A DNA stretch of 64,000 nucleotides from Streptomyces durocortorensis (GCF_031760065.1 NZ_CP134500.1:4154001-4218000); one strand, 5' to 3'; positions 7,965 to 17,083 are shown, numbered from the stretch's first letter. Notes: a model not told the origin generated them from the letters alone. Program-made: numbers and translations.

Positions 7965-10277
7965 TCACCCCGCCTTGAAGGTGCGCAGCCGCAGGGAGTT
8001 GCCGACCACGAAGACGGACGAGAAGGCCATCGCGGCTCCGGCGATCATCGGGTTGAGGAGCCCGGCGGCGGCCAGCGGAAGGGCCGCCACGTTGTAGGCG
8101 AAGGCCCAGAACAGGTTGGTGCGGATGGTGGAGAGGGTGCGGCGGGAGAGGCGGATGGCGTCGGCGGCGGCGTTGAGGTCGCCGCGGACGAGGGTGAGGT
8201 CCCCCGCCTCGATGGCGGCATCGGTGCCGGTGCCCATGGCGAGGCCGAGGTCGGCCTGGGCGAGGGCGGCCGCGTCGTTGACACCGTCCCCGACCATCGC
8301 CACCGAACGGCCCTCGGACTGAAGGCGCTTGACCACGTCGACCTTGTCCTGCGGCATGACCTCCGCGTACACCTCCTCGATGCCGACCTCGGCCGCGACC
8401 GTCTCCGCCACGGCCCGGTTGTCACCGGTCAGGAGGATCGGGGTCAGGCCGAGCGCGCGGAGGCGGCGGACGGCCTCGGCGCTGGTGTCCTTCACCGCGT
8501 CGGCCACCTCCAGCACCGCTCGTGCCTCGCCGTCCCAGGCGACGGCGATCGCGGTGCGCCCGGCGGCCTCGGCGGTCCTCTTCGCCTCGGCCAGGTGGGC
8601 GGGGAGACGGATCTCCCACTCGGTCAGGAGTTGTTCGCGTCCGACGAGGAGGGCGTGGCCTTCGACGATGCCCTGGACGCCGAGGCCGGGGATGTTGGTG
8701 AAGTCGTCGGGGGTGGGGAGGGGGCCGGTGGTGTCGGTGGCGGCGGTGGCGACGGCTTGGGCGATGGGGTGTTCGGAGGCGTTCTCCAGTGCTCCGGCGA
8801 GTCGGAGGACTTCGTGTTCGGTGGTGGTTTTGGTGGTGTGGGTGGTGTGGAGGGTCATGCGGCCGGTGGTGACGGTGCCGGTTTTGTCGAGGACGATGGT
8901 GTCGGCGCGGCGGGTGGTTTCGAGGACTTCGGGGCCTTTGATGAGGATGCCGAGTTGGGCGCCGCGGCCGGTGCCGACCATGAGGGCGGTGGGGGTGGCG
9001 AGGCCGAGGGCGCAGGGGCAGGCGATGATGAGGACGGCGACGGCCGCGGTGAAGGCGGCGGTGAGTCCTGCGTCGTTGCCGAGCCAGAAGCCGAGGGTGC
9101 CCAGGGCGAGGGCGATGACGATGGGGACGAAGACGGCGGAGATGCGGTCGGCGAGGCGTTGGGCGGCTGCTTTGCCGTTCTGGGCGTCCTCCACCAGTTT
9201 GGCCATTCGGGCGAGCTGGGTGTCGGCTCCGACGCGGGTGGCCTCGACGACGAGCCGCCCGCCCGCGTTCAGCGTCGCACCGGTGACGGTGTCACCGACG
9301 CCCGCCTCCACGGGCACCGACTCGCCCGTCAGCATCGACGCGTCCACCGCCGAGGAGCCCTCGACGACGGTTCCGTCGGTGGCGATCTTCTCCCCGGGGC
9401 GGACCAGGAAGCGGTCCCCTACCTGCAACTCACCTGTCGGTACGGTCACTTCGGCGCCGTCGCGCAGGACGGTGACCTCCTTCGCCCCCAGCTCCAGCAG
9501 TGCCCGCAGCGCCGCCCCGGCCTTCCTCTTCGAGCGGGCCTCGAAGTAGCGCCCGGCGAGGATGAACGCGGTCACCCCGGCGGCGGCCTCCAGATAGATG
9601 TTCCCGGCGCCGTCGGAGCGGGCGATCGTCAGCTCGAAGGGGTGGGTCATCCCGACCATGCCCGCCGTGCCGAAGAACAGCGCCCACAACGACCACAGGA
9701 ACGCCGCCGACGTACCGACCGAGACCAGGGTGTCCATGGTCGCCGCGCCGTGCTTGGCGTTGGTCCAGGCGGCCCGGTGGAAGGGCCAGGCGGCGTAGAC
9801 GATGACGGGGGCGGTCAGGGTGAGGCTCAGCCACTGCCAGTAGTCGAACTGGAGCGCCGGGACCATCGCCATCGCGATCACCGGGACCGCGAGGACGACG
9901 GCGGTGGTCAGGCGCTGGCGCAGCGAGGTGAGGCCGTCGTCCGCCTCCGCCTCCTCCCCGCTGCCCTCCGGCCCTCCGGTCGCCGGTGGCGTGGCGGAGG
10001 GCGGAGCGGGTTCCCTGGCGGTGTAGCCGGTGGCCTCGACCGTCGAGATCAGGTCCTGCACGGACACATCGGCGCCCTGGTAGGTGACCTTGGCCTTCTC
10101 GGTGGCGTAGTTGACGGTGGCCTCGACACCGTCCATCCGGTTCAGCTTCCTCTCGATACGGGCCGCGCACGAGGCGCAGGTCATCCCGCCGATCGCGAGC
10201 TCGACCGCGTCGGTCCCGGTGGCGGTCCCGGGAGCGGTGGTGGCGGTGGTGGCGGTGGTGGCGGAGTGCGCGGACAC
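7965..10277 (-). CDS. copA: Copper-exporting P-type ATPase
   Basis: This is a 770-residue protein with a GTG start behind AGGGAGGA. One heavy-metal-associated domain lies at the N-terminus (GMTCASC, C34/C37). Then come the actuator TGES loop, the CPC metal site ([19 protein letters not shown]), the phosphorylation motif DKTGTVT and the ATP hinge [14 protein letters not shown]. The CPC motif and the upstream CsoR-type site indicate Cu(I) export. The codon use of the central block (about 8632-9215) differs from both flanks: Glu, Lys and Gln are mostly GAA, AAA and CAA instead of GAG, AAG and CAG. This suggests a recombinant gene. Confidence 0.93.
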   Translation of the reverse strand: MSAHSATTATTATTAPGTATGTDAVELAIGGMTCASCAARIERKLNRMDGVEATVNYATEKAKVTYQGADVSVQDLISTVEATGYTAREPAPPSATPPATGGPEGSGEEAEADDGLTSLRQRLTTAVVLAVPVIAMAMVPALQFDYWQWLSLTLTAPVIVYAAWPFHRAAWTNAKHGAATMDTLVSVGTSAAFLWSLWALFFGTAGMVGMTHPFELTIARSDGAGNIYLEAAAGVTAFILAGRYFEARSKRKAGAALRALLELGAKEVTVLRDGAEVTVPTGELQVGDRFLVRPGEKIATDGTVVEGSSAVDASMLTGESVPVEAGVGDTVTGATLNAGGRLVVEATRVGADTQLARMAKLVEDAQNGKAAAQRLADRISAVFVPIVIALALGTLGFWLGNDAGLTAAFTAAVAVLIIACPCALGLATPTALMVGTGRGAQLGILIKGPEVLETTRRADTIVLDKTGTVTTGRMTLHTTHTTKTTTEHEVLRLAGALENASEHPIAQAVATAATDTTGPLPTPDDFTNIPGLGVQGIVEGHALLVGREQLLTEWEIRLPAHLAEAKRTAEAAGRTAIAVAWDGEARAVLEVADAVKDTSAEAVRRLRALGLTPILLTGDNRAVAETVAAEVGIEEVYAEVMPQDKVDVVKRLQSEGRSVAMVGDGVNDAAALAQADLGLAMGTGTDAAIEAGDLTLVRGDLNAAADAIRLSRRTLSTIRTNLFWAFAYNVAALPLAAAGLLNPMIAGAAMAFSSVFVVGNSLRLRTFKAG

Positions 10278-10300
10278 GGGGTCCTCCCTGCTGCCGACTT

Positions 10301-10319
10301 GATACCCCTAGGGGGTATC
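10301..10319. promoter_or_regulatory. CsoR-type copper operator
   Basis: GATACCCC-TAG-GGGGTATC is a perfect 8-bp inverted repeat with a 3-bp spacer, 23 bp upstream of the copA start. It matches the TACCC/GGGTA form of actinobacterial CsoR operators. A weaker half-site-like ATACCCCCCTCCCCTA lies at 10337-10352. Derepression by Cu(I) is the known mode; binding here is inferred. Confidence 0.78.
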
Positions 10320-10520
10320 TCCTTCTCGCTTCATGTATACCCCCCTCCCCTATGAAGTGCAAGGTGTGATCGTGATCGTGGCCGCGGGGCGGGGTGTCCG
10401 GTCTGTGGTGACATGTACACGCGGCGCGTCACTCGCCTGCGGGGGCGAGTTCGCGCCAAAGCGCGATCATGCGTTCAGATGGAGGGCTGCGCCGCGCGGT
10501 GGCCGACCCGTAGTCTGGTC

Positions 10521-10558
10521 ATTGGACTAGACCTATAGCTGAGTAGCTCTGTAGCTGT
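10521..10558 (+). promoter_or_regulatory. cutC upstream region: dre-like box and TAGCT octamer repeats
   Basis: ATTGGACTAGACCTAT (10521-10536) matches 12 of 16 positions of the DasR responsive element consensus. It runs straight into three TAGCT words spaced exactly 8 bp apart (10536, 10544, 10552). Together they sit 20-60 bp before the cutC start. Control by the GlcNAc regulator DasR is a hypothesis. The rest of the 302-bp copA-cutC gap contains only the copper site described separately. Confidence 0.4.
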
Positions 10559-10579
10559 GTATCGGAGGAATGGGGACCC

Positions 10580-11269
10580 ATGAGCAACCGTGCAGTCCTG
10601 GAGGTGATCGCTCTCGACGCGGAGGACGCGGTCGCCGCTCAGGCCGGTGGTGCAGACCGCCTCGAACTGGTCACCGACATGGCCGCGGACGGTCTGACGC
10701 CGTCCCGGGAGACCTTCGAGGCGATCCGGTCCGCCGTGGACATCCCGCTGCGCGTGATGCTCAGGGTGGCGGACGGCTTCGCCGCCGGTGACATCGACGT
10801 GCTGGTCGGCAAGGCCCGCGAGATGCGCGCGGCGGGTGCGGACGAGTTCGTGTTCGGCTTCCTCGACGAGGACGGCCACCCCGACCTCGTGGCCGTCGAG
10901 CGGATCGTCGCCGAGCTGGACGGCTGCCGGTGGACGTTCCACCGCGCGATCGACCGGGCCGCCGACCGCGACACCCTCCGCAAGCAGCTCGCGGACCTGC
11001 CCGGCCTCGACACGTACCTCACGGCGGGTTCGCCGGCCGGAGTGGAGGCCGGTATCCCGACGCTCGTGGCCGAGGCGGCCCGTACCCGGGAGCCGGGTTA
11101 CGAGGCGCAGATGCTGGTCGGCGGCGGCCTCCACCTGCACCACGTGCCCCGGCTGCGAGCGGCGGGGATCGGTGCCTTCCACATCGGCGGGGCGGCGAGG
11201 CCCGAGGGCTGGTCGGCCCCGGTGGACACGGCGGCCGTACGGGAGTGGCGCGAGGCGCTGGACGCGTGA
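10580..11269 (+). CDS. cutC: CutC family protein
   Basis: This is a 229-residue TIM-barrel protein of the CutC family: LEVIALDAEDAVAAQAGGAD, RLELVTDMAADGLTPS, DEFVFGFLDEDG, WTFHRAIDRA and QMLVGGGLHLHHV are all recognisable. CutC was first linked to copper homeostasis in E. coli, but that role is disputed. Here it is divergent from copA, which keeps the copper link open. An AGCGGAGGAA-like Shine-Dalgarno (CGGAGGAATG) precedes the ATG. Confidence 0.9.
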   Translation: MSNRAVLEVIALDAEDAVAAQAGGADRLELVTDMAADGLTPSRETFEAIRSAVDIPLRVMLRVADGFAAGDIDVLVGKAREMRAAGADEFVFGFLDEDGHPDLVAVERIVAELDGCRWTFHRAIDRAADRDTLRKQLADLPGLDTYLTAGSPAGVEAGIPTLVAEAARTREPGYEAQMLVGGGLHLHHVPRLRAAGIGAFHIGGAARPEGWSAPVDTAAVREWREALDA

Positions 11270-11271
11270 GG

Positions 11272-11306
11272 CCGGCGGGGGCGGGGAAGGCCCAGCCCCC
11301 CACCGG
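11272..11306. terminator. Possible hairpin between convergent cutC and helD
   Basis: An imperfect GC-rich stem (left arm about 11272-11281, right arm about 11297-11306) fills the 42-bp gap between the two converging genes. It has one mismatch and is much weaker than the other terminators in this window. Confidence 0.35.
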
Positions 11307-11311
11307 CGGTT

Positions 11312-13432
11312 CTACGCCAAGGCCCCCGGCAGCGGCGCCGCGTGGAGCACCGTGAGCCCGGAGACCGCACGGGTCAGGGCCACGTACAGCCGCCGCAGCC
11401 CGGTCCGCTCGTCCGGCTCGCCGTCGACCACGGCGGCGGGTTCGTCGAGCACCACGTAGTCGTACTCCAGGCCCTTGGCGAGCGACGCGGGCACCAGCGT
11501 CAGCCGGGAGGCGGCGGTGGTCTCCTCGCCCGGGGACAGGTACGTGTGGCCCGCCGCCGTCAGGGCCGCGCCCAGGACCGGAATCCGGGCGTCGGCGGCG
11601 ATGAGCCCGATGGACCCCTCGTGGCGCAACGACTCCTCGCAGGCGGCGACGACAGCGGCGGCCACCTCATCCGCACCGCCCGCCACCTCCGCACCGCCCG
11701 CCACCTCCGCACCGCCCGCCACCTCCCGGACGACCAGCGACCCCGGCGACTCCCGCACCGACTCCACCGCCGCCAGCCCCGGCGAGATCGCGGGCAGCAG
11801 CCGGGAGGCGTACGCGATGACCTCGCGCGGCACGCGGAAACCGGCCGTCAGCTCCTCGACCACGGCATCCGCCTTGCCCAGGTGGAACAGCGCCTCGCCC
11901 CAGCTCTCCGTGGACCACGGGGTCGTCCCCTGCGCGAGGTCGCCGAGCACGGTGGCCGAACCGGTCGAGCACCGCCGCCCCACCGCCCGGTACTGCATGG
12001 GGGACAGGTCCTGCGCCTCGTCGAGCACGACATGGCCGAGCGAGTGCGTCCGGGAGATCAGATCCCCGGCCTCGTCGATCAGCACGGCGTCGGCCGCCGA
12101 CCACCTGGCGGACCTCACACTCCTCGCGGGCTTCGCCCACAGGATGACCTTCTGCTCGTCCTCGCTGAGCAGCCCCTCGGCGTGCGCGGCCAGGAACTCT
12201 GCGTCCGAGAGCAGCCGCAGCACGACCTTCGCCGGGTCGACGGCGGGCCAGACCGCCTTGACGGCCGCCTTGACCGCCGGGTTCCGGGCGACCGCGTTCT
12301 GCACCCGGTCGTCGGGGGCCTCACCGGCCTCCTCCATCCGTACGAGGACGGCGTGCGCGATCCGCTGCGGCAGCGCCTCGTGCGCGGCCCCGTACCGCAT
12401 GTCCCGGGCCAGCAGCTCGTCGACCATCTCCTGGACCTCGTACACGGGCACCCGCCAGCGCCGGGACCCGCGCACCACGACGACGGGCTCGGTGGGGGCG
12501 CTCACGTGCGAGCGGATGGCCCGCCGCAGCACCTCGGCCATGCGGGCGTCGCCCTTGACGACGGCGGCGGCCGCTTCGTCCGTGCCGCGCACCTCCACGC
12601 CCGCCGTCACCAGGTCGTCGACGGTGGCCTGCCTGACCTCCAGCTCACCGAGGGCGGGCAGGACCTGCTCGATGTAGTGCAGGAAGGAACGGTTCGGCCC
12701 GACGACCAGAGTCCCGGTGCGGGCGAGCCGCTCGCGGTGCGCGTAGAGCAGGTACGCCACGCGGTGCAGGCCGACGGCGGTCTTCCCGGTACCGGGCCCG
12801 CCCTGCACACAGACGGTCCCGCCGAGCCCGCTCCGTACGATCTCGTCCTGCTCGGGCTGGATGGTGGCGACGATGTCGCGCATCGGCCCGACGCGGGGCC
12901 GCTCGATCTCCGCCTGGAGGAGCTTGCTGGTGTGCTCGGCCTCGGCCGGATCGGTGAGGTGCTCGTCCTCGTACGCGGTCAGCTCGCCGCCGGTGTAACC
13001 GAAGCGGCGGCGCAGCCCCACGTTCTGGGGGTTCTTCCGGGACGCCTGGTAGTACGGCTGGGAGACCGGTGCACGCCAGTCGATGACCATCGGGTCCCCG
13101 GCGGCATCGTGGACATGCCGGCGCCCGATGTAGAACCGCTCGCCCTCCGCGCCCTCGGCCAGCTCGCCGCCGACGGCGTGCAGATAGTCGAGGCGGCCGA
13201 AGAACAGCGGGGTGTGGGAGAGGTCGGCGAGCGCCTTGATGCGGTCGTCGATCTGGGACTGGAGCACCTCGGCGTTCACCCAGTTCGCGGTGACATCGGC
13301 GATGTCGAGGGCCTGGACGTCCTCGCGCATCCCCCGCAGGGCGGCCCGGGACGCGGCGAGGTGGGCGCGCTCGTGCGCCAGGGGGGCGGGCGTGGAATCG
13401 CTGTCTGCTGCTTCTGCTACGTGCGCGGGCAC
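11312..13432 (-). CDS. HelD/HelR-type RNA polymerase-recycling ATPase (UvrD/Rep-like)
   Basis: This is a 706-residue protein with a GTG start behind GGAGG at a good distance. The Q-motif IQPEQ (191-195), the Walker A GGPGTGKT (211-218), DEAQDLSPMQYRAV, the TAGFRVPREV motif and a C-terminal LYVALTRAVSGLTVLH are superfamily 1 features. The N-terminal coiled coil plus FFGRLDYL and FYIGRRHV are typical of HelD rather than DNA helicases. HelD clears stalled RNA polymerase. A related Streptomyces protein, HelR, gives rifampicin tolerance; HelD and HelR cannot be separated by eye. A triplicated AGGAEV unit lies in a C-terminal loop. Confidence 0.88.
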   Translation of the reverse strand: MPAHVAEAADSDSTPAPLAHERAHLAASRAALRGMREDVQALDIADVTANWVNAEVLQSQIDDRIKALADLSHTPLFFGRLDYLHAVGGELAEGAEGERFYIGRRHVHDAAGDPMVIDWRAPVSQPYYQASRKNPQNVGLRRRFGYTGGELTAYEDEHLTDPAEAEHTSKLLQAEIERPRVGPMRDIVATIQPEQDEIVRSGLGGTVCVQGGPGTGKTAVGLHRVAYLLYAHRERLARTGTLVVGPNRSFLHYIEQVLPALGELEVRQATVDDLVTAGVEVRGTDEAAAAVVKGDARMAEVLRRAIRSHVSAPTEPVVVVRGSRRWRVPVYEVQEMVDELLARDMRYGAAHEALPQRIAHAVLVRMEEAGEAPDDRVQNAVARNPAVKAAVKAVWPAVDPAKVVLRLLSDAEFLAAHAEGLLSEDEQKVILWAKPARSVRSARWSAADAVLIDEAGDLISRTHSLGHVVLDEAQDLSPMQYRAVGRRCSTGSATVLGDLAQGTTPWSTESWGEALFHLGKADAVVEELTAGFRVPREVIAYASRLLPAISPGLAAVESVRESPGSLVVREVAGGAEVAGGAEVAGGADEVAAAVVAACEESLRHEGSIGLIAADARIPVLGAALTAAGHTYLSPGEETTAASRLTLVPASLAKGLEYDYVVLDEPAAVVDGEPDERTGLRRLYVALTRAVSGLTVLHAAPLPGALA
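11673..11726. repeat. 18-bp in-frame tandem repeat within helD
   Basis: GCACCGCCCGCCACCTCC occurs three times without any mismatch (11673, 11691, 11709). On the coding strand it encodes three copies of a GGAEVA-type hexapeptide. As 18 is a multiple of 3, copy number can vary without breaking the gene. Confidence 0.95.
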
Positions 13433-13819
13433 GATGTTGCCTCCGGCTCTTCAAGGGCTCTTCGACGGCGCTTCGACGCAGGACGGCGGACCGCGCGGAG
13501 ACCGGCCGGGGCCGGAACAGGGCGGTTCGCTCGGAAGGTCCGATCGCGTGGGTGTCGGCCGGTTTCCGTCCGGTCGGCGGCGCTCCCGGGGCCGTTGAAC
13601 CGGCACGGGAGGCGGGCAGACCGGCGATTGTAGCCACAGGTCCGGTCCCGGGCGAAACGGAATACGGGCTCCGCCCGGGACCGGGACCACGGACCAGAGG
13701 TAGGGGTCCCCGTAGGGGATGCGTGCGCACCGAGCGGTACCGGAGGGCTACGAGCCGGGCGTACGGGTTCGGTCTGCGGACCGACGCGTCCGAACGGGTG
13801 ACGGGAGCACCATGGATGC
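13433..13819. other. Divergent intergenic region, helD / small ORF
   Basis: I find no gene in this 387-bp gap. It contains a perfect 11-bp stem (13643-13653 with 13673-13683, CGGTCCCGGGC type) with a 19-nt loop, roughly central. It could be an attenuator hairpin in either leader or simply a GC-rich fold. Confidence 0.5.
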
Positions 13820-14007
13820 ATGAGCACAGCCACCCTGAACCCACGAAGGACCGGCCCCGCGCACGGCGCGACCGCGGTCACCGGTCACCACCGTCCCCAC
13901 CGCGTCGGAGACGCGCTGCGCGCCGTGAAGGTGTTCGTGACGACGGCGTTCGGCGTGGTCGTCCTGGGGGAGTACGCGGAGGAGGCGGGGTGCGGCGGGC
14001 CCGCTGA
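13820..14007 (+). CDS. Small basic protein, apparently frameshifted at a G run
   Basis: The frame starts MSTATLNPRRTGPAHGATAV and runs to GEYAEEAG, after which it stays open through the antisense of the next gene. If the G4 run at 13987-13990 had one more G, the reading would end VRRAR at the TGA 14005-14007. That would give a 62-residue protein stopping inside the terminator loop. I believe similar small proteins with a VGDALRA-KVF and VVVLGEY core occur upstream of XPB genes in Streptomyces. Either a sequencing error or a real mutation is possible. The function is unknown. Confidence 0.5.
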
Positions 14008-14020
14008 GGAGCCCGCCGCA
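13991..14020. terminator. Hairpin terminator between small ORF and XPB gene
   Basis: A perfect 10-bp stem (13991-14000 with 14011-14020) has a 10-nt loop that contains a TGA. It lies 31 bp downstream of the XPB stop and at the proposed end of the small plus-strand gene, so it could act in both directions. Confidence 0.7.
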
Positions 14021-14050
14021 CCGCTTCCGCTTCCCCGGTCTTCGGCTTCC

Positions 14051-15694
14051 TCAGCTCCCGGCGAGCAGCTCGTCCGCGTCCACGATGCGGTACGCGTACC
14101 CCTGCTCGGCCAGGAACCGCTGGCGGTGCGCCGCGAAGTCCTGGTCGATGGTGTCGCGGGCGACGACCGAGTAGAAGCGGGCCTCGTGCCCGTCGGCCTT
14201 GGGCCGCAGGACGCGCCCCAGCCGCTGCGCCTCCTCCTGGCGCGACCCGAAGGTCCCGGAGACCTGGATGGCGACGGTGGCCTCGGGCAGGTCGATGGAG
14301 AAGTTGGCGACCTTGGAGACGACGAGGACGCTGATCTCGCCCTGGCGGAACGCGTCGAAGAGCTTCTCGCGCTGGGCGTTGCTGGTCTCGCCCTTGATGA
14401 CGGGGGCGTCCAGGTGCTCGCCGAGCTCGTCGAGCTGGTCGATGTACTGGCCGATGACGAGGGTCTGCTCACCCTGGTGCTTGCGTACGAGGGCCTCGGT
14501 CACCTTCCGCTTGGTGGCGGTGGTGGCGCAGAACCGGTACTTCTCCTCCGTCTCGGCGGTGGCGTAGGCGAGCCGCTCGGAGTCGGTGAGGTTGACCCGT
14601 ACCTCGACGCAGTCGGCGGGCGCGATGTAGCCCTGCGCCTCGATCTCCTTCCACGGGGCGTCGAACCTCTTGGGCCCGATGAGCGAGAACACGTCCGACT
14701 CCCGCCCGTCCTCGCGCACGAGCGTCGCGGTGAGCCCGAGCCGCCGCCGGGCCTGGAGGTCGGCGGTGAACTTGAAGACGGGGGCGGGCAGCAGGTGGAC
14801 CTCGTCGTAGACGACGAGACCCCAGTCGCGGGAGTCGAAGAGCTCCAGATGCGGGTAGACGCCCTTACGCCGGGTGGTCAGCACCTGGTAGGTGGCGATG
14901 GTGACCGGCCGGATCTCCTTCTTCGTACCGCTGTACTCGCCGATCTCGTCCTCGGTGAGCGAGGTCCGCTTCACCAGCTCGTGCTTCCACTGCCGGGCGG
15001 AGACGGTGTTGGTGACGAGGATGAGGGTGGTGGCCTTGGCCTCGGCCATGGCACCGGCCCCGACGAGCGTCTTGCCCGCCCCGCAGGGGAGCACCACCAC
15101 CCCCGACCCGCCGTGCCAGAACCCTTCGACGGCCTGCTTCTGGTACGGCCGCAGCGCCCAGCCGTCCTCGGCCAGCTCGATCGGATGGGCCTCGCCGTCG
15201 ACGTACCCCGCGAGGTCTTCGGCGGGCCACCCCAGCTTGAGCAGGGTCTGCTTGATCTGCCCGCGCTCGGAGGGGTGCACGGCCACGGTGTCCGGGTCGA
15301 TCCGGGCCCCGACCAGCGGCTGGACCTTCTTCGACCGGAGGATCTCCTCCAGCACGGGCCGGTCGGTGCTGGTGAGCACGAGCCCGTGCACGGGGTGCTT
15401 GGACAGGGTGAGCCGTCCGTACCGCGCCATCGTCTCGGCGATGTCGACCAGGAGCGCGTGCGGCACGGGGTAGCGGGAGTACTCGACGAGCGCGTCGACG
15501 ACCTGCTCGGCGTCGTGCCCGGCGGCCCGGGCGTTCCACAGCCCGAGCGGGGTGACGCGGTACGTATGGATGTGCTCGGGCGCACGCTCCAGCTCCGCGA
15601 ACGGTGCGATGGCACGACGGCAGGCGTCGGCCAGGTCGTGGTCGACCTCAAGGAGCAGAGTCTTGTCGCTCTGGACGATCAGGCAGGACAACAC
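14051..15694 (-). CDS. DNA repair helicase XPB (ERCC3-like)
   Basis: This is a superfamily 2 helicase of about 547 residues. An N-terminal damage-recognition-like domain (LIVQSDKTLLLEVDHDLA) is followed by LRPYQKQAVEGFW, Walker A LPCGAGKTLVGAG, DEVH (VVYDEVHLLP), GLTATLVREDG and the C-terminal QEEAQRLGRVLRPK arginine-finger motif. It is a 3'-5' DNA helicase/translocase by family knowledge. GGAGG precedes closely spaced GTG (15694) and TTG (15691) codons; GTG is used here and TTG has the better spacing. Confidence 0.92.
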   Translation of the reverse strand: MLSCLIVQSDKTLLLEVDHDLADACRRAIAPFAELERAPEHIHTYRVTPLGLWNARAAGHDAEQVVDALVEYSRYPVPHALLVDIAETMARYGRLTLSKHPVHGLVLTSTDRPVLEEILRSKKVQPLVGARIDPDTVAVHPSERGQIKQTLLKLGWPAEDLAGYVDGEAHPIELAEDGWALRPYQKQAVEGFWHGGSGVVVLPCGAGKTLVGAGAMAEAKATTLILVTNTVSARQWKHELVKRTSLTEDEIGEYSGTKKEIRPVTIATYQVLTTRRKGVYPHLELFDSRDWGLVVYDEVHLLPAPVFKFTADLQARRRLGLTATLVREDGRESDVFSLIGPKRFDAPWKEIEAQGYIAPADCVEVRVNLTDSERLAYATAETEEKYRFCATTATKRKVTEALVRKHQGEQTLVIGQYIDQLDELGEHLDAPVIKGETSNAQREKLFDAFRQGEISVLVVSKVANFSIDLPEATVAIQVSGTFGSRQEEAQRLGRVLRPKADGHEARFYSVVARDTIDQDFAAHRQRFLAEQGYAYRIVDADELLAGS

Positions 15695-15872
15695 ATACCT
15701 CCGGAAGTTGGATCGTCCCGTGACGGACAGCACACCCGCCATGGCTCGGGCTCTGCCCCGTGCCCGACGCCTTCAGGGCGCCTCGGCCGGTGCGCCGGGA
15801 TGCGCGCTGCCGACTACGTCAGACGTTCACGCGAACAGACGATTCTACCTGGGCCCGGGCTGATCCGGCCGA

Positions 15873-16460
15873 TCACGCCGATTTCGGCTCGGACCGGCGA
15901 TCGGGCCGGTGATCGGACCGCTGATCGGACTCGGGATCGGATTCGGGCCCGGATGCGTCGAAGGCGGCCAGCAGCTTGCGCAGGACCGCGTCAAAGGTGT
16001 GCGCCTCGTCCTCGGTGAGCAGCCCGAGCAGGCGGTTCTCGTTCGCGGCGTGCTCGGTGACGGCGGCGTCGACGAGGGCGAACCCCTCGGGCGTGAGGCC
16101 GATCCGGAGGCTGCGGCGGTCCTCCGGGTCGGCCCGCCGGGCGACGAGACCGCGCGCCTCCAGGCGGTCGACGCGCTTGGTCATCCCGGCGCGCGTGATG
16201 AGGAGGATCTCCGCGAGCCGCGAGGGCGGCATCTCGTGCGGGGCCCCCGTGCGGCGGAGGCTGGCCAGGACGTCGAACTCCCCGCGATCCAGACCGTGGG
16301 CGGCGAAGACCGCCTCCACGCGGCGGCTGCCCGCGATGTGCAGACGGGCGAAGCGCGCCAGCGTGCCCATGGCGGTGAAGTCGAGATCCGGCCGTTCGCG
16401 CTGCCAGTGGGCGACGGCGATGTCGGCGAAGTCGGGGGGCGTCTCGGAGCTTTCGGCCAT
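15873..16460 (-). CDS. MarR-family transcriptional regulator
   Basis: This is a 195-residue protein starting MAESSETPPDFADIAVAHW; a start six codons earlier is possible. The winged HTH spans about 55-135: GEFDVLASLRRTG, PPSRLAEILLITRAGMTKRV and LVARRADPEDRRSLRIGLT. The last 25 residues are a repeated Ser-Asp/Glu-Pro-Arg charged tail (ESDPESDQRSDHRPDRRSEP). It is divergent from the SRPBCC gene with a likely operator between them. Confidence 0.88.
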   Translation of the reverse strand: MAESSETPPDFADIAVAHWQRERPDLDFTAMGTLARFARLHIAGSRRVEAVFAAHGLDRGEFDVLASLRRTGAPHEMPPSRLAEILLITRAGMTKRVDRLEARGLVARRADPEDRRSLRIGLTPEGFALVDAAVTEHAANENRLLGLLTEDEAHTFDAVLRKLLAAFDASGPESDPESDQRSDHRPDRRSEPKSA

Positions 16461-16482
16461 ACGGCGATGGTATCGCAACCGC

Positions 16483-16507
16483 TAACCGGTATATGGTCAA
16501 CTGGTTA
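16483..16507. promoter_or_regulatory. Candidate MarR operator
   Basis: TAACC (16483-16487) and GGTTA (16503-16507) form the outer arms of an A/T-rich inverted repeat between the divergent MarR and SRPBCC genes. The centre also holds GGTCAACTGGTT, a near-palindrome. The location is typical of MarR autoregulation. Confidence 0.5.
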
Positions 16508-16541
16508 ATCAAATCGCTCAGGTGCTCGGAAAGGCGTTCTG

Positions 16542-16994
16542 ATGAAGCCCATAGCTGTGCGCTCCTCGGCCGTTGTGCAGGCTCCCGCGGGGTTCGTGTG
16601 GGAATTCCTCCACGTCTACGCCAACGACCTGGACTGGCGTTCCGGCCTGGAGAGGATGGCCCAGACCCCGCCGGGCCCGGTGCGGGACGGCGCCCGGGTG
16701 GCGGAGACCCTGCGCGTGCTGGGCAGGGTCGTGGAGAGCGTGGTCGAGGTCTCGGACGTCCGCGAGGGCCGCTCCTTCACCTGGCGCGTCGTCGAGGGCG
16801 CGACGGCCGACGGCAGCCGCTCGGTGACCGCGACGGGCGAGGCGTCCTGCCGGGTGGACATCGTCAAGCGGGTGACGCTGGGCGGGAGCGATCGCCTGCT
16901 GCGTCCGGTGATCGCCGCGGTGATCACGCGTAGCGAGCGTGGTGATCTCCGACGGGTGAAGCGGCTGCTGGAACGTTCGTGGCAGAGCCGCTGA
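16542..16994 (+). CDS. SRPBCC-fold protein (polyketide cyclase/dehydrase-like)
   Basis: This is a 150-residue protein. It starts MKPIAVRSSAVVQAPAGFVW, the usual first strand and helix of START/SRPBCC domains, then LDWRSGLERM and a middle VVESVVEVSDVREG sheet. The fold binds hydrophobic ligands. No catalytic residues can be assigned. It is divergent from, and probably controlled by, the MarR protein next to it. Confidence 0.72.
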   Translation: MKPIAVRSSAVVQAPAGFVWEFLHVYANDLDWRSGLERMAQTPPGPVRDGARVAETLRVLGRVVESVVEVSDVREGRSFTWRVVEGATADGSRSVTATGEASCRVDIVKRVTLGGSDRLLRPVIAAVITRSERGDLRRVKRLLERSWQSR

Positions 16995-17083
16995 GGGCTG
17001 CTGAGAGCGGCGAGGCGGCGCTGTAGGAAGAAGACGGCGCTCATCGCGGCATCCCCGGTGCCGACCGCCCCCCCCCGGGACCT

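Noticed and set aside
8595..10355. Long plus-strand open frame (586 codons) opposite copA
   Set aside because: It is the antisense of a clearly recognised copper ATPase, is extremely Gly-rich, and has no family motif or ribosome site.
13820..16018. The small-protein frame read as a 732-residue protein
   Set aside because: Beyond residue 56 it is the antisense of the XPB helicase with biased composition; the terminator at 13991-14020 argues the gene ends there.
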